Shown here one piece after another: positions 26,484 to 35,146 of a stretch of DNA of 64,000 nt. Source of the stretch: Candidatus Avelusimicrobium luingense (GTDB lineage: Bacteria; Elusimicrobiota; Elusimicrobia; Elusimicrobiales; Elusimicrobiaceae); the NCBI GenBank assembly GCA_900315845.1, contig OOHK01000006.1:62001-126000 (forward strand), in the 5' to 3' direction. A program made the translations under genes and the position numbers. Position 1 is the stretch's first letter, and each line of letters starts with the position of its first letter. The notes under the pieces were generated by a model, which saw nothing but the letters and a program-made list of their open reading frames with translations, was not told the DNA's origin and did not search any database.

Positions 26484-26675
26484 CTAACCCAACAAATGCG
26501 TTAAATCATACCATATACGCGCCACGCGAAACGGGGCTATGACCAACTGATACGCCATGCCTGATAGCAAACACACGCCCAGCCACTGTGCTTGCTTTTG
26601 CCGCGGGGCCGGCACGCAGCGTTGTGCTATAAGCAGAATAAGACACGTTACTAAAATAACCAAAATATATTCCAT
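26484..26675 (-). CDS. Small membrane protein (63 aa)
   Basis: 63 residues starting MEYILVILVTCLILL, a transmembrane helix; a second, weaker hydrophobic segment (LGVCLLSGMAYQLVIAPF) follows. ATG at 26675 is chosen for AAGGAG upstream, inside the gap after the TPR gene (11 bp). Probably co-transcribed with the TPR gene. Function unknown. Confidence 0.65.
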   Translation of the reverse strand: MEYILVILVTCLILLIAQRCVPAPRQKQAQWLGVCLLSGMAYQLVIAPFRVARIWYDLTHLLG

Positions 26676-26686
26676 AGTTTCTCTCC

Positions 26687-27820
26687 TTAAAATAAATCTA
26701 ATATTTCCTGTTCGCACACGCGGTCGCGAAAGTACGGCTCTTGCCGTTGGATTTGGCGCAATTTGACGATATCGTCCTTACGGTTATGACGTTCATAAAA
26801 AGCATACAACTGCTCATAACGCGTTAAAATACGGACGTGTTCCGAACGGTATAATTTTTCGGCCTTGTCCAAATCGCCCAACAACTCATAAATTTTGGCT
26901 TTTTCAGACGGCCGACACTCATCCACACGGCGTAGCGTTCCTTGTTCCACCAAGGCGAGTTCCGCGCGTGCTTCGTGCGTTCGCCCTAAACGGGCATAAA
27001 TTTCGGCACGTTGTAAGTGATATTGGTACAAATCGGGCCATAAAGCAATGGCTTTGGCATTTTCCAGTAACGCTTTTTTCAAATCGCCTTTTTCTATCAG
27101 CCACGCCGCGTGCGTATAATACAACAAATAAAATAGCGGGCGCGCGGCGATATCCGCTTCCAAACTGCCAAGGGCCTCTTGCAAATCTTGCCTAGCGGCC
27201 GTACTATTGCCTAATTGCTTATATACTGCATAGCGCTTATAATACATATCGTGCTGCTCCGGCCGAGACAGATGTGCCAAGGCCAAATCAAATAAGCGGA
27301 ATACTTCATCATATTTTTTTAACTTAAGCAGACAATCAATACGTTCGGGATCATCCGGGTGTAGTTGGTCTAATTCCACACCGATCGCACGCGCATACGT
27401 TGTTTTAGCGCCGTCCTTATTATCCAGCAAAAATAAGCAGCATGCCCTATCTTGCAATAAAATCGCACGCGGCTGGCGTGAAAGTGATATAGGCAAATAA
27501 GGATTATGTTTTATGATATCCGGTCCATCCCATATAAGTCCCAGCAACGTGGCGGCTTTTTTATATTCGCCCTTATCGGCTAACAATTGGGCTTCGTGAC
27601 GCCATCGTTCCCATGGTTCTAACGGTTTGGATGCGGGTTTGGGTTCTTCCCACGCTTCTTTTTCGCAAATATCTTCTATACATTTGGCGCAATAGCCATA
27701 CAGTTGGTATAACTCTTCTTGATGAGGAAACTGCGCAATCAGTTCTTTTATTTGTTGTTGCGCATCCAAGTAATTTTCTTGAGCAATGAGCGTTAAGACA
27801 TTTTGCGGTGTTGTTGACAT
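26687..27820 (-). CDS. TPR-repeat protein
   Basis: 377 residues, almost all helical, with repeating ~34-residue TPR units such as LLADKGEYKKAATLLGLIWDG, ACCLFLLDNKDGAKTTYARAIGVE and AEIYARLGRTHEARAELALVEQG. A CAKCIEDIC segment near residue 45 adds three Cys. No signal peptide, so probably a cytoplasmic protein-protein scaffold. It heads a two-gene unit with the small membrane protein. Partner unknown. AAGGAG precedes the ATG. Confidence 0.82.
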   Translation of the reverse strand: MSTTPQNVLTLIAQENYLDAQQQIKELIAQFPHQEELYQLYGYCAKCIEDICEKEAWEEPKPASKPLEPWERWRHEAQLLADKGEYKKAATLLGLIWDGPDIIKHNPYLPISLSRQPRAILLQDRACCLFLLDNKDGAKTTYARAIGVELDQLHPDDPERIDCLLKLKKYDEVFRLFDLALAHLSRPEQHDMYYKRYAVYKQLGNSTAARQDLQEALGSLEADIAARPLFYLLYYTHAAWLIEKGDLKKALLENAKAIALWPDLYQYHLQRAEIYARLGRTHEARAELALVEQGTLRRVDECRPSEKAKIYELLGDLDKAEKLYRSEHVRILTRYEQLYAFYERHNRKDDIVKLRQIQRQEPYFRDRVCEQEILDLF

Positions 27821-27949
27821 AATTTAGTCTCCTTGATTTAAGATACTATTAGTCTAACAATCCGCGCAGACATCGCCTTGTCGTCTTAATTTTTTGTATA
27901 GGGAAAAGTTTCAAAAAAGAAAACTACAATTGATAAAGAAATCCGATTT

Positions 27950-29074
27950 TTAGTCGCAAATATCCACATCCGGCACGATTTGGATGGCATAGTCCGGATA
28001 AGCGGTTTTGATTTCGCTTTGTAATATTTCTACGGCTTTTTGTGGGGAAATATCAAAACTGAGCACCACATCAAAACGAAGGGTTTTTTCCTCTATATTT
28101 GCATAGAAACCATGTAATTGCAACGCCCAATCGTGCGCCAACACCCTTCCTTGGATATCATTTTGCAGTTGTGCGGCTTTGCCCTGCTTTGTGTTATACG
28201 AATAGACACCGACACCCGTTAAAATAATACCCGTTTGGTGATAGACTTTTTCTTCAATACGACGGGTCAACTGGTCCACCTCGTCCACGCACATGGTATC
28301 AGGCAATTCCAAATGTACGGACGCATAATTTTTATTCGGACCGTAATTGTTAATCATTAAATCATACACGCCACGAACTTCGGGTTCGGTGCCGATAATT
28401 TGTTTGACCAGTTGCGTTGTTTTAGTATCTGCCCGTTGGCCCAAGATATCATGCAGGGTTTCTTGCAACATAGAAAGACCGGCCTTGATAATAACCAAAG
28501 AAATACCCACCCCCACATAGGCCTCTAATGAAAACTGAAATAAAACATAAATAATGGCACAACCCAAAACGGAAACGGACAATATCGCGTCAAAAAAAGC
28601 ATCTGCTCCCGACGCTACAAGTGCCCCGGAACTGACTTTTTGCCCCTGTCTTTTGACATACCGGCCAAGCACTAATTTCACCACAATAGCCGCCACGACA
28701 ACTATAAAAAAACTCTCTGAATAAATAGGAATTTGCGGATGAAAAATCTTTTTTACCGACTCCACAAGTGCCGCAATCCCTGCGTAGGACACAATCGCCG
28801 ACACAAGCATAGCACTAATATATTCAATACGCCCGTGCCCCAGCGGATGTTTTTTATCGGGGGCTTTGTTGGCCAGTTTAACTCCGATAAGCGTAATAAG
28901 CGAAGATAACACATCCGACAAGTTATTGACCGCATCTAATATCACGGCAATAGAATGTGCCAAAACCCCCACGGCAGCTTTGAACGACGCCAGCAGTAGG
29001 TTGGTTGCAATACCGATAATACTTGTCCTTACAATGATTTTTTCCCGCGTCAGCGTATCAGTTATGGTAGTCAT
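27950..29074 (-). CDS. Cation diffusion facilitator transporter (possibly Mn/Fe type)
   Basis: 374 residues of the CDF family, which exports divalent metals in exchange for protons. Six hydrophobic segments are followed by a cytoplasmic ferredoxin-like domain (residues ~210-300). The TM2 site reads DAVNNLSD, so the two ligand positions are Asp and Asn. TM5 reads ADAFFDAILS, giving Asp-Asp where zinc CDFs have His-Asp. This N/D-D-D-D pattern is known from manganese/iron-type members, so zinc is less likely. The C-terminal ~75 residues (after NTKQGKAAQ) add a second ferredoxin-like stretch. Leaderless start likely. Confidence 0.85.
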   Translation of the reverse strand: MTTITDTLTREKIIVRTSIIGIATNLLLASFKAAVGVLAHSIAVILDAVNNLSDVLSSLITLIGVKLANKAPDKKHPLGHGRIEYISAMLVSAIVSYAGIAALVESVKKIFHPQIPIYSESFFIVVVAAIVVKLVLGRYVKRQGQKVSSGALVASGADAFFDAILSVSVLGCAIIYVLFQFSLEAYVGVGISLVIIKAGLSMLQETLHDILGQRADTKTTQLVKQIIGTEPEVRGVYDLMINNYGPNKNYASVHLELPDTMCVDEVDQLTRRIEEKVYHQTGIILTGVGVYSYNTKQGKAAQLQNDIQGRVLAHDWALQLHGFYANIEEKTLRFDVVLSFDISPQKAVEILQSEIKTAYPDYAIQIVPDVDICD

Positions 29075-29080
29075 ATGTAT

Positions 29081-29086
29081 ATTTTA
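29081..29086 (-). promoter_or_regulatory. -10 hexamer (TGATAAAAT) for a leaderless CDF transcript
   Basis: TAAAAT, preceded by TGA, lies exactly 6 nt before the ATG at 29074. Confidence 0.5.
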
Positions 29087-29176
29087 TCACATTAAGATCA
29101 GGCATCCTATTATATAATTCCTTTGCTTGAAATAGATTTTTTTGATAAAATTTCCAAAACAGATAAGGAGAGCAAC

Positions 29177-29458
29177 ATGATAGATAAAAATCTTTTTGTA
29201 AAGGCAATTCACGCGTTGGAAAGTGAAAAGAACCAACTGCAACATACTGCCGTATATGCCGGTTTAATTTGTGTGTTGGAAAGCGTCATGGATTGTCCAT
29301 CCACTCCACAAGGAAAAACATGGTTACGCTGGTGGATGGAAGATAATGATTTTGGGAAGAAACAAGCAACGGTACGTCTAAACAATCACGAGGAAGAAAT
29401 AGAAACCCCCGAAGAATTGTATGATTTCCTCGTGTTTGAAAAAATGAAAGTTAAATAA
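29177..29458 (+). CDS. Small protein of unknown function (93 aa)
   Basis: 93 residues, mainly helical, starting MIDKNLFVKAIHALESEK. WLRWWMEDNDFGKK is notable for its tryptophans. AAGGAGAGCAAC sits before the ATG at 29177, making this start better than the earlier in-frame one. No family recognised, no signal peptide. Solitary, with its own terminator. Confidence 0.7.
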   Translation: MIDKNLFVKAIHALESEKNQLQHTAVYAGLICVLESVMDCPSTPQGKTWLRWWMEDNDFGKKQATVRLNNHEEEIETPEELYDFLVFEKMKVK

Positions 29459-29489
29459 TAATCATTTCTTCCATTTTTATAATAACAAG

Positions 29490-29518
29490 CACCCCCGGGA
29501 GATTCCCCGGGGGTGTTT
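29490..29518. terminator. Terminator between the 93-aa gene and the flotillin gene
   Basis: Stem CACCCCCGGG/CCCGGGGGTG with T's on the plus side; it can act on both converging genes. Confidence 0.85.
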
Positions 29519-29536
29519 CAAATGAACGTATTTGAT

Positions 29537-30970
29537 TTATTTGCCTTGCGGAGCGGACGGTTTAACCGTCGGGAGTTCTCCGTCGGCAACTTTGCCTAAC
29601 ACTTGCGGTAGTTCAATACCCGCTTGTTGGGCTAAATCATGCATCGCCGGGAGCGATTTAATCAAATCGCGCATAAAATTAGCCGTCGTAGAACCTTTAG
29701 AGGAACCGGCAGCGCCGTCCCAAACGGTAATTTTATCAAACTTAATATTTTTAATCGCTTCCACTTGCTTGGCTACGATATTTTCAATCTTTTCAATCAT
29801 CAAAAGACTGGTAGCAATTTCCGGCTTATCGTGCGTAGCACCGATTAAATGTTCGTACCCGCGAGCCTTGGCTTCCAATACCGCACGCACACCTTCTGCT
29901 TCGGCGAAGTACCGCGCTTTAATAGCATCGGCTTGCCCCAAAGCGATACGGCGTTGCTTTTCGGCTTCGGCGTCGGCTTGTACTTGTACTTTCAATTTTT
30001 CTACTTCTTGGCGGGCCAATTCTTCTTTTTTAAGGCGCGCTTCTTCTTGTTCTTTTTGAGCGAGTAACACGTCGCGTTGGGCATTGGCTTTGGCCACTTC
30101 CCCGAGTTTCAAGGCATTAGCCTGTTTGACGGCTAACGTAGCGTTATATTCGGCGATGTTGGCTTTAGCAATGTTTTCCCCTTCTACTGCGCCGGCTTCC
30201 AACGTAGCGGTTTTAATACGCTGTTCTTTTTGGGCGTTGGTTTTACCGATTTGGGTTGCGGCAAATTGTTCCGCCACGCGGACTTCTTTATCCCGGTTGG
30301 CTTCCGCTTCACCGACGGCACCGAATTTTTCCTGTTGGGCCACGTCCACTTTGGCTTTGTTGATGGCTTCGGCGGCTACTTTTTTACCGATAGCGTCAAT
30401 ATAGCCCGATTCATCGGTAATATCTTTAATGTTGACGTTGATAATTTCCAAACCGATTTTATTTAACTCGGTATTGACGTTGGCGTTAATGAGTTCCAAG
30501 AATTTTTCGCGGTCTTGGTTGATTTCTTCAATGGTTAACGTGGCAATGGCCAAACGTAACTGCCCTAAAATGATATCGCTGGCTTGCGCAATAATTTCAT
30601 TTTTGCTTAGGCCGAGCAAACGTTCGGCGGCGTTAATCATAATACCTTCACGGGTAGAAATACCAAACGTAATAGTCGTCGGTACGGCTACACGGATGTT
30701 CCCTTTGGAAAGCGCACCGCGCAAATCAATATCCGTCGTCATCGGCTCCAACGAAAGCACCCCGTAATCTTGTATGAGCGGGATAATAAACGTACCGCCG
30801 CCGTGCACGCATTGGGCCGTCGTATTACCGCCGGTTTTACCATAGACCACGATGATTTTGTTGGAGGGACATCTTTTATATTGGCGAGCGACAAAAACCA
30901 TCACCGCCAAGAAAAGAAATCCGAACGTAACTAACAAACTAACTAAGGCACTATCTTGTAAGATTTCCAT
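29537..30970 (-). CDS. Flotillin-like SPFH-domain protein
   Basis: 477 residues: an N-terminal transmembrane segment (residues 8-28), an SPFH/band-7 domain (about 30-230), then a long Ala/Glu/Lys-rich coiled coil (about 230-400, KANAQRDVLLAQKEQEEARLKKEE) and a short Gly/Ser-rich tail. This is the flotillin/YqiK type that scaffolds membrane microdomains. Paired with an NfeD-like gene 11 bp upstream, as in yuaF-yuaG and yqiJ-yqiK. GGAGAG precedes the ATG. Confidence 0.9.
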   Translation of the reverse strand: MEILQDSALVSLLVTFGFLFLAVMVFVARQYKRCPSNKIIVVYGKTGGNTTAQCVHGGGTFIIPLIQDYGVLSLEPMTTDIDLRGALSKGNIRVAVPTTITFGISTREGIMINAAERLLGLSKNEIIAQASDIILGQLRLAIATLTIEEINQDREKFLELINANVNTELNKIGLEIINVNIKDITDESGYIDAIGKKVAAEAINKAKVDVAQQEKFGAVGEAEANRDKEVRVAEQFAATQIGKTNAQKEQRIKTATLEAGAVEGENIAKANIAEYNATLAVKQANALKLGEVAKANAQRDVLLAQKEQEEARLKKEELARQEVEKLKVQVQADAEAEKQRRIALGQADAIKARYFAEAEGVRAVLEAKARGYEHLIGATHDKPEIATSLLMIEKIENIVAKQVEAIKNIKFDKITVWDGAAGSSKGSTTANFMRDLIKSLPAMHDLAQQAGIELPQVLGKVADGELPTVKPSAPQGK

Positions 30971-30981
30971 TTAACTCTCCT

Positions 30982-31530
30982 TTATTTTTTAGTAATGTAA
31001 ATGATATTTTGCTCTACTTGGTTGATAGTAACATCCGTAAAAGCAGGCAAATTTTCGTCCGATGCATTAGTAGCATCAACGATAGACAAGCGTTTATTTA
31101 ACGTCACTTGAATTTGGCCTTTGCCTTTTGGGGCAAATGCCGTATAGGTTTTGGCGACTTGTCCTTTCAATTCGTTATAATCTACCTTAACGATTTTATT
31201 GAGTTTTTTCGTCATACGCATTAAATAGGCGGAAACAAACATAAAGAACAACCCCACCGCTATTGCTATAATCAGCGACATTCCGGTAGATAAGCCGAAT
31301 TGGCGCATGGCGGCTACACCACTCCAACCAAACCCCATAAAGAAAGCCAACACAGATTGAATAGATAGGAAATTAAACGAAGCATCCGAATCATCTATCG
31401 ACGAAAAATCGCTATCAATTTCCGAATCTGCCCCCCCCATCATAAACAACACCAATTTCAGCACAAACAACAAAGTGGCCAAACAAGCCACCGCAAATAA
31501 AATAGTTTGAAAGTCCATCGGATTTCCCAT
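30982..31530 (-). CDS. NfeD-like membrane protein (YuaF/YqiJ type)
   Basis: 182 residues. TM1 is near residues 8-28, an acidic linker DSEIDSDFSSIDDSDAS follows, then two more hydrophobic segments (58-78 and 84-108) and a C-terminal OB-like beta domain (about 118-182, ELKGQVAKTYTAFAPKGKGQIQVTL). Such proteins pair with flotillins in one operon, as here. AGGAGAAATT lies before the ATG. Confidence 0.85.
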   Translation of the reverse strand: MGNPMDFQTILFAVACLATLLFVLKLVLFMMGGADSEIDSDFSSIDDSDASFNFLSIQSVLAFFMGFGWSGVAAMRQFGLSTGMSLIIAIAVGLFFMFVSAYLMRMTKKLNKIVKVDYNELKGQVAKTYTAFAPKGKGQIQVTLNKRLSIVDATNASDENLPAFTDVTINQVEQNIIYITKK

Positions 31531-31666
31531 AATTTCTCCTAGTAGTAATGAAGATATTATTATTGTAGCACATTGTACTCAAAAAGTAAGTATTTTTTTA
31601 ACGAGAGTCCTTCCCGACGATAAAAACATCAAAGATGTCCCCAAAAATTGCTACAATATAATTTCT

Positions 31667-32971
31667 ATGAAAAAAGAGCCTACTCCCCATTTAAGAGCCT
31701 TAACGCCTCTAGCGGTATTTTTGATTACTTATGTCGGGCTGTCACTTGTTGCCGGAGATTTTTACAAGATTCCCGTTACAGTAGCCTTTGTGCTGGCAAG
31801 TGTCGTGGCTATCGCTATGACGAAACTGCCAACCTTATCTGCCCGCATTGAACGGTTTTGCAAAGGGGCTGCCGATGAAAACATTATGCTCATGGTGCTA
31901 ATTTTTATTTTAGCGGGCGCCTTCGCGCAAACTGCTAAAGCCATGGGAGCGGTAGAAGCCACTGTCAATTTAACCTTAACGATTGTCCCCGGAAACATGT
32001 TAGCGGCAGGACTTTTTTTAGCAGCCTGTGTAATTTCCGTTTCGGTGGGGACTTCGGTAGGAACAATTGTGGCACTCACGCCGGTAGCGGCGGGACTTTC
32101 CCAACAAACCGGGTTACCGCCGGCGCTCATGAGCGCCGTAGTGGTCAGCGGTGCAATGTTTGGGGATAATTTATCCGTGATTTCAGATACCACCATCGTG
32201 GCCACCCGTACACAAGGATGCAAACTGGCTGATAAATTCAAGACCAATTTCAATCTTGTGATGCCGCTGGCGCTTATCACCACTATACTCTATATTTTGA
32301 TTGGAAGCCAAGGGGCGCACTCGTTTGAACCGCAAGCGGTCAATTGGATACATGTTCTTCCCTATGGGGCTGTATTACTGGCCGCAGTAGCCGGAGTAAA
32401 TGTGCTGGTAGTATTATTAGGTGGGCTTGTATTGTGTGGGCTTATCGGTGTACTCAGCCGTGCTTTTAGCGTCTGGGATTGGATAAGTGCTACGGGTGCC
32501 GGTATTAATAATATGGGGGAACTGATTATTGTTACATTACTAGCGGGCGGCATGTTGGAACTTTTGCGCTATAATGGCGGACTCGCGTGGATTATTCGCG
32601 CATGCACCTCTCATATTACCGGACGGAAAGGGGCGGAATTAAGTTTAGCGGCCGTTGTCAGTTTTGCCAATATCTGTACCGCAAACAATACAATTGCCCT
32701 TATTATGGCGGGCCCGATTGCCAAAGAAATCGCCCAAAAATTTCATATTTCCCCTAATCGAGCCGCCAGTTTATTAGATATTTTTTCGTGTGTGACCCAA
32801 GGCATTTTACCTTACGGAGCCCAACTGTTAATGGCAGCAAGTTTATCGGGCATATCGCCGTTGCAAATTATGCGGTACTTATATTATCCGTATATTTTGG
32901 GGATAGGCGCGCTGATAGCCATTGGGCTAAACTTGCCACGTAAATTTACGGTACACGGCGACAAAATCTAA
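31667..32971 (+). CDS. nhaC: NhaC-family Na+/H+ antiporter
   Basis: 434 residues with about 11-12 hydrophobic segments. VSVGTSVGTIVALTPVAAGL and GAMFGDNLSVISDTTIVATRTQG are characteristic of the NhaC family, as is the second-half pair NNMGELIIVTLLAGGML and FANICTANNTIALIMAGPIA. It exchanges sodium for protons at the inner membrane (some relatives take malate/lactate). No ribosome site; TACAAT and TATAAT hexamers lie just upstream, so the mRNA is leaderless or has a leader of only a few bases. Confidence 0.88.
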   Translation: MKKEPTPHLRALTPLAVFLITYVGLSLVAGDFYKIPVTVAFVLASVVAIAMTKLPTLSARIERFCKGAADENIMLMVLIFILAGAFAQTAKAMGAVEATVNLTLTIVPGNMLAAGLFLAACVISVSVGTSVGTIVALTPVAAGLSQQTGLPPALMSAVVVSGAMFGDNLSVISDTTIVATRTQGCKLADKFKTNFNLVMPLALITTILYILIGSQGAHSFEPQAVNWIHVLPYGAVLLAAVAGVNVLVVLLGGLVLCGLIGVLSRAFSVWDWISATGAGINNMGELIIVTLLAGGMLELLRYNGGLAWIIRACTSHITGRKGAELSLAAVVSFANICTANNTIALIMAGPIAKEIAQKFHISPNRAASLLDIFSCVTQGILPYGAQLLMAASLSGISPLQIMRYLYYPYILGIGALIAIGLNLPRKFTVHGDKI

Positions 32972-32993
32972 TACATACGAAATCATAATTTGA

Positions 32994-32999
32994 TAAAAT
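32994..32999 (+). promoter_or_regulatory. Extended -10 (TGATAAAAT) of the tRNA-Arg promoter
   Basis: TGATAAAAT ends 14 nt before the tRNA 5' end, which would put transcription start about 8 nt upstream of the tRNA. Confidence 0.5.
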
Positions 33000-33013
33000 A
33001 GAGATAGATTTAC

Positions 33014-33085
33014 GCGCTCGTAGTTCAATGGATAGAGCGTCAGCCTCCGAAGCTGGAAATGTGGGTTCGACTCCCGCCGAGCGCA
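33014..33085 (+). tRNA. tRNA-Arg (CCG)
   Basis: A 72-nt cloverleaf can be drawn. The acceptor GCGCTCG/CGAGCGC is perfect, the anticodon stem is TCAGC/GCTGG with loop CTCCGAA (anticodon CCG), and the T arm is GTGGG/CCCGC with loop TTCGACT. The discriminator is A and CCA is not encoded. A terminator follows at once. Confidence 0.95.
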
Positions 33086-33090
33086 AATAT

Positions 33091-33117
33091 AAAAACCCCG
33101 CTTTATGCGGGGTTTTT
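33091..33117 (+). terminator. Terminator of tRNA-Arg (copy 1)
   Basis: Stem AAAAACCCCGC/GCGGGGTTTTT, loop TTTAT. An exact copy lies at 33297-33323. Confidence 0.9.
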
Positions 33118-33296
33118 GTATGTAGGCTCGGAGCAGACAAACTGCTTTGTCTGCGTCGGGAGTCGAAAGCCGCAGCCTTATGCGAGTTTGAGTTCTTGCA
33201 AAGCATGAACGAAAGGCGAGCATGGCGAGGCGGGGCCGCGAGCGCCGCGCGTCAGCAAGGCGACTTGTGGCCGACGACATAGCCGAGCGCAAATAT

Positions 33297-33323
33297 AAAA
33301 ACCCCGCTTTATGCGGGGTTTTT
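33297..33323 (+). terminator. Duplicated tRNA-Arg terminator (copy 2)
   Basis: Same hairpin as 33091-33117 inside the second 89-bp repeat. It could also end the converging gene at 33389. Confidence 0.8.
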
Positions 33324-33388
33324 GTATGTAGGCTCGGAGCAGACAAACTGCTTTGTCTGCGTCGGGAGTCACTTTTCAAAATTCAGTT

Positions 33389-34141
33389 TTACAAATACAA
33401 CACTTTAAAACCGATACTTACGCTCCAATCTTTACTCTTCCAGTTTCCAGCCGCATGCGTACCGCTATTGATGTAAAAGGCCGTCCCTTCATTTACCAGC
33501 GTGCCGAGTTCTACTTCCGGTACAAATTCCATTTTGCCGCTTTCGTGGAAATTTTGGTAATAATACCAATTTGTTTGTATCCACCATTTATTTTCGGACA
33601 AATAACTGATATTCCCGCGGATACGTCCGTAATTGATATCCTCGCGGGCATGATCGCCAATTACAGATGCATAGTGCTTATATCCTAACGCCACATAAAA
33701 ACCGCTGCCATTCGTCCAGACACCAAACACCGATGGGCTGGCTTGCAACTGGCCGCTACCCAAGCGCTTATCGGTAGCGGTCGGTGTAATTAGCTCCATT
33801 TTGGCTCCATACCCCAAACTACGGTCGGTTTCCGGTTGCATCCACGTTATGGCAAACAAGATATCCCCCAACCCATTGACCGATTTTTCAGGCGATTCAA
33901 AACGACTCAACGGCACTTCTACCCCCCAGTTCCAGTTTGGGTTAATTACATGATATCCCTTAAAAGTTACCTGTGACGCAGAAACACTTCCGCTGTCATC
34001 TATAACCGTCATGGACGGGTTAACTTCTAACGACGTAATGTTATCCGTCGGCAATACGCCATATTGGCATACTTTCTGCAACTGTCCAAAACCCGGCAAG
34101 GCTGTCATTATTCCCAACAATACCCATACAATTTTTCGCAT
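33389..34141 (-). CDS. Outer-membrane beta-barrel protein
   Basis: 250 residues with a signal peptide (TALPGFGQ). Alternating strands such as WNWGVEVPLSRFES, LGYGAKMELITPTA, GFYVALGYKHYAS and the end DWSVSIGFKVLYL suggest a barrel of about 10-12 strands, near the TtgD/MetA-like transporter-type barrels. Ends in Leu rather than Phe. Solitary, AAGGAG before the ATG. Substrate unknown. Confidence 0.72.
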   Translation of the reverse strand: MRKIVWVLLGIMTALPGFGQLQKVCQYGVLPTDNITSLEVNPSMTVIDDSGSVSASQVTFKGYHVINPNWNWGVEVPLSRFESPEKSVNGLGDILFAITWMQPETDRSLGYGAKMELITPTATDKRLGSGQLQASPSVFGVWTNGSGFYVALGYKHYASVIGDHAREDINYGRIRGNISYLSENKWWIQTNWYYYQNFHESGKMEFVPEVELGTLVNEGTAFYINSGTHAAGNWKSKDWSVSIGFKVLYL

Positions 34142-34222
34142 GTACTTCTCCTTAAATAAGATGATATATTATAATAATACATAGATTTTTTGGCATATTC
34201 AAAAAATAATTAGATTGGTTAT

Positions 34223-35041
34223 ATGGTTACCATTTCATATATTCCCGTAAAAACATTTTTATCTAAAAGTAAAATCTCCGGAGTAGATTATGCTATCAAC
34301 CCGTATATCGGTTGCACGCATAAGTGCATTTATTGTTATGCGGAATATATGCGGAAATTTTCCGGACATGAAGAACCATGGGGCGAGTTTTTAGACGTGC
34401 GTACTTGTAATATACCTTTTCGTCCTATCCAATTATTTCATACGAATGTGCTATTAAGTTCGGTAACAGATCCATACAACCCGTACGAAAGAGAATTTCA
34501 AATTACCCGTAACATTCTTAAGCAACTTAGAGATTGCCAAGCCTATGTGCACATTTTAACAAAATCAGCCCTTGTTATACGCGATTTGGATATCCTTAAA
34601 GAACTGGCCAACAACAGCAGCGTCATGTTTTCGTTTTCTTCAGCAGATGAAACTTTTAGAGAACTGGCAGAACCGGGAGCATCGCCGATTAAAGACAAAA
34701 TTGATGCGCTAAAATTACTGCATGAAAACGGCATACGAACCGGCGTAATGATAGCCCCATTTATGCCGGGAATAACCGATTGGAAAGACATTCTTCAGCA
34801 AACACGTCCCTATACAGATTACTATTATGTGGACAGTTTGAATATGCGCCCGGCTTACCAAAAGCGTGTATTAACGTTTATTGAGAATAATTATCCCCAA
34901 ACATTGCCGTTATATATAGATATTTATATGCATAACAACCATACCTATTGGGAAACTCTCTCCCGAGAAATAAAATCCTATGCACTAACAGAAAAATTAG
35001 ATATTTCCGTGTTTTTTTCATCCCCAAAAAAGACAAACTAA
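34223..35041 (+). CDS. Radical SAM protein (SplB/Rv2578c-like)
   Basis: 272 residues. The C-x3-C-x2-C cluster motif is in NPYIGCTHKCIYCYAEYM near residue 36, followed by SSVTDPYNPYEREFQITRNIL, typical of the spore photoproduct lyase-like radical SAM group (SVTDPYQPxE). VHILTKSALVIRDLDIL also fits. The usual GGE loop is absent in this group. Function outside spore formers is unknown. No ribosome site; a leaderless start is possible but not clear. Confidence 0.82.
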   Translation: MVTISYIPVKTFLSKSKISGVDYAINPYIGCTHKCIYCYAEYMRKFSGHEEPWGEFLDVRTCNIPFRPIQLFHTNVLLSSVTDPYNPYEREFQITRNILKQLRDCQAYVHILTKSALVIRDLDILKELANNSSVMFSFSSADETFRELAEPGASPIKDKIDALKLLHENGIRTGVMIAPFMPGITDWKDILQQTRPYTDYYYVDSLNMRPAYQKRVLTFIENNYPQTLPLYIDIYMHNNHTYWETLSREIKSYALTEKLDISVFFSSPKKTN

Positions 35042-35097
35042 AAAACTGATACTGAATGATTGGCAGAAGTTGTTAAAGTGTTGCCGGGAAAATAAAC

Positions 35098-35127
35098 AAG
35101 GCGGGAAAATATATATTTTCCCGCCTT
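35098..35127. terminator. Long palindrome between radical SAM and SWIB genes
   Basis: AAGGCGGGAAAATA/TATTTTCCCGCCTT is nearly perfect. It lacks a strong T-run but sits where the 35147 gene (reverse) should end. Confidence 0.7.
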
Positions 35128-35146
35128 GCTATTAAACGAATAACCG

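Larger units (their letters stand above)
33076..33370 (+). repeat. tRNA-Arg-adjacent element: two identical 89-bp direct repeats around a 117-bp core
   Basis: Copy 1 (33076-33164) begins with the last bases of the tRNA (GCCGAGCGCA), then the terminator, then a hairpin GCAGACAAA-CTGC-TTTGTCTGC and GTCGGGAGTC. Copy 2 (33282-33370, offset 206) looks identical by eye. The 117-bp core (33165-33281) is GC-rich. Just after the first GTCGGG is a stretch that, inverted, matches the T arm of this tRNA. The 3' tRNA duplication resembles an attachment-site scar, but no integrase is present. Confidence 0.75.

Noticed and set aside
30084-30767. Long antisense frames in the flotillin gene
   Set aside because: They come from the Ala/Glu-rich coiled-coil codons read backwards.
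31762-32283. 173-codon frame antisense to nhaC
   Set aside because: Shadow of a hydrophobic coding region; no start signals.
33014-33370. Integrated prophage or island at tRNA-Arg
   Set aside because: Only 117 bp lie between the repeats and there is no integrase or cargo; at most a scar or a minimal element.
32927-33379. 150-codon reverse frame with internally repeated peptide over the tRNA-Arg region
   Set aside because: It crosses the tRNA, two terminators and both 89-bp repeats; the repeated peptide is only the DNA repeat translated. No ribosome site.
33028-33476. Plus-strand frames over tRNA-Arg and its repeats
   Set aside because: They begin inside the tRNA or in the duplicated terminator region and look like translated repeats.
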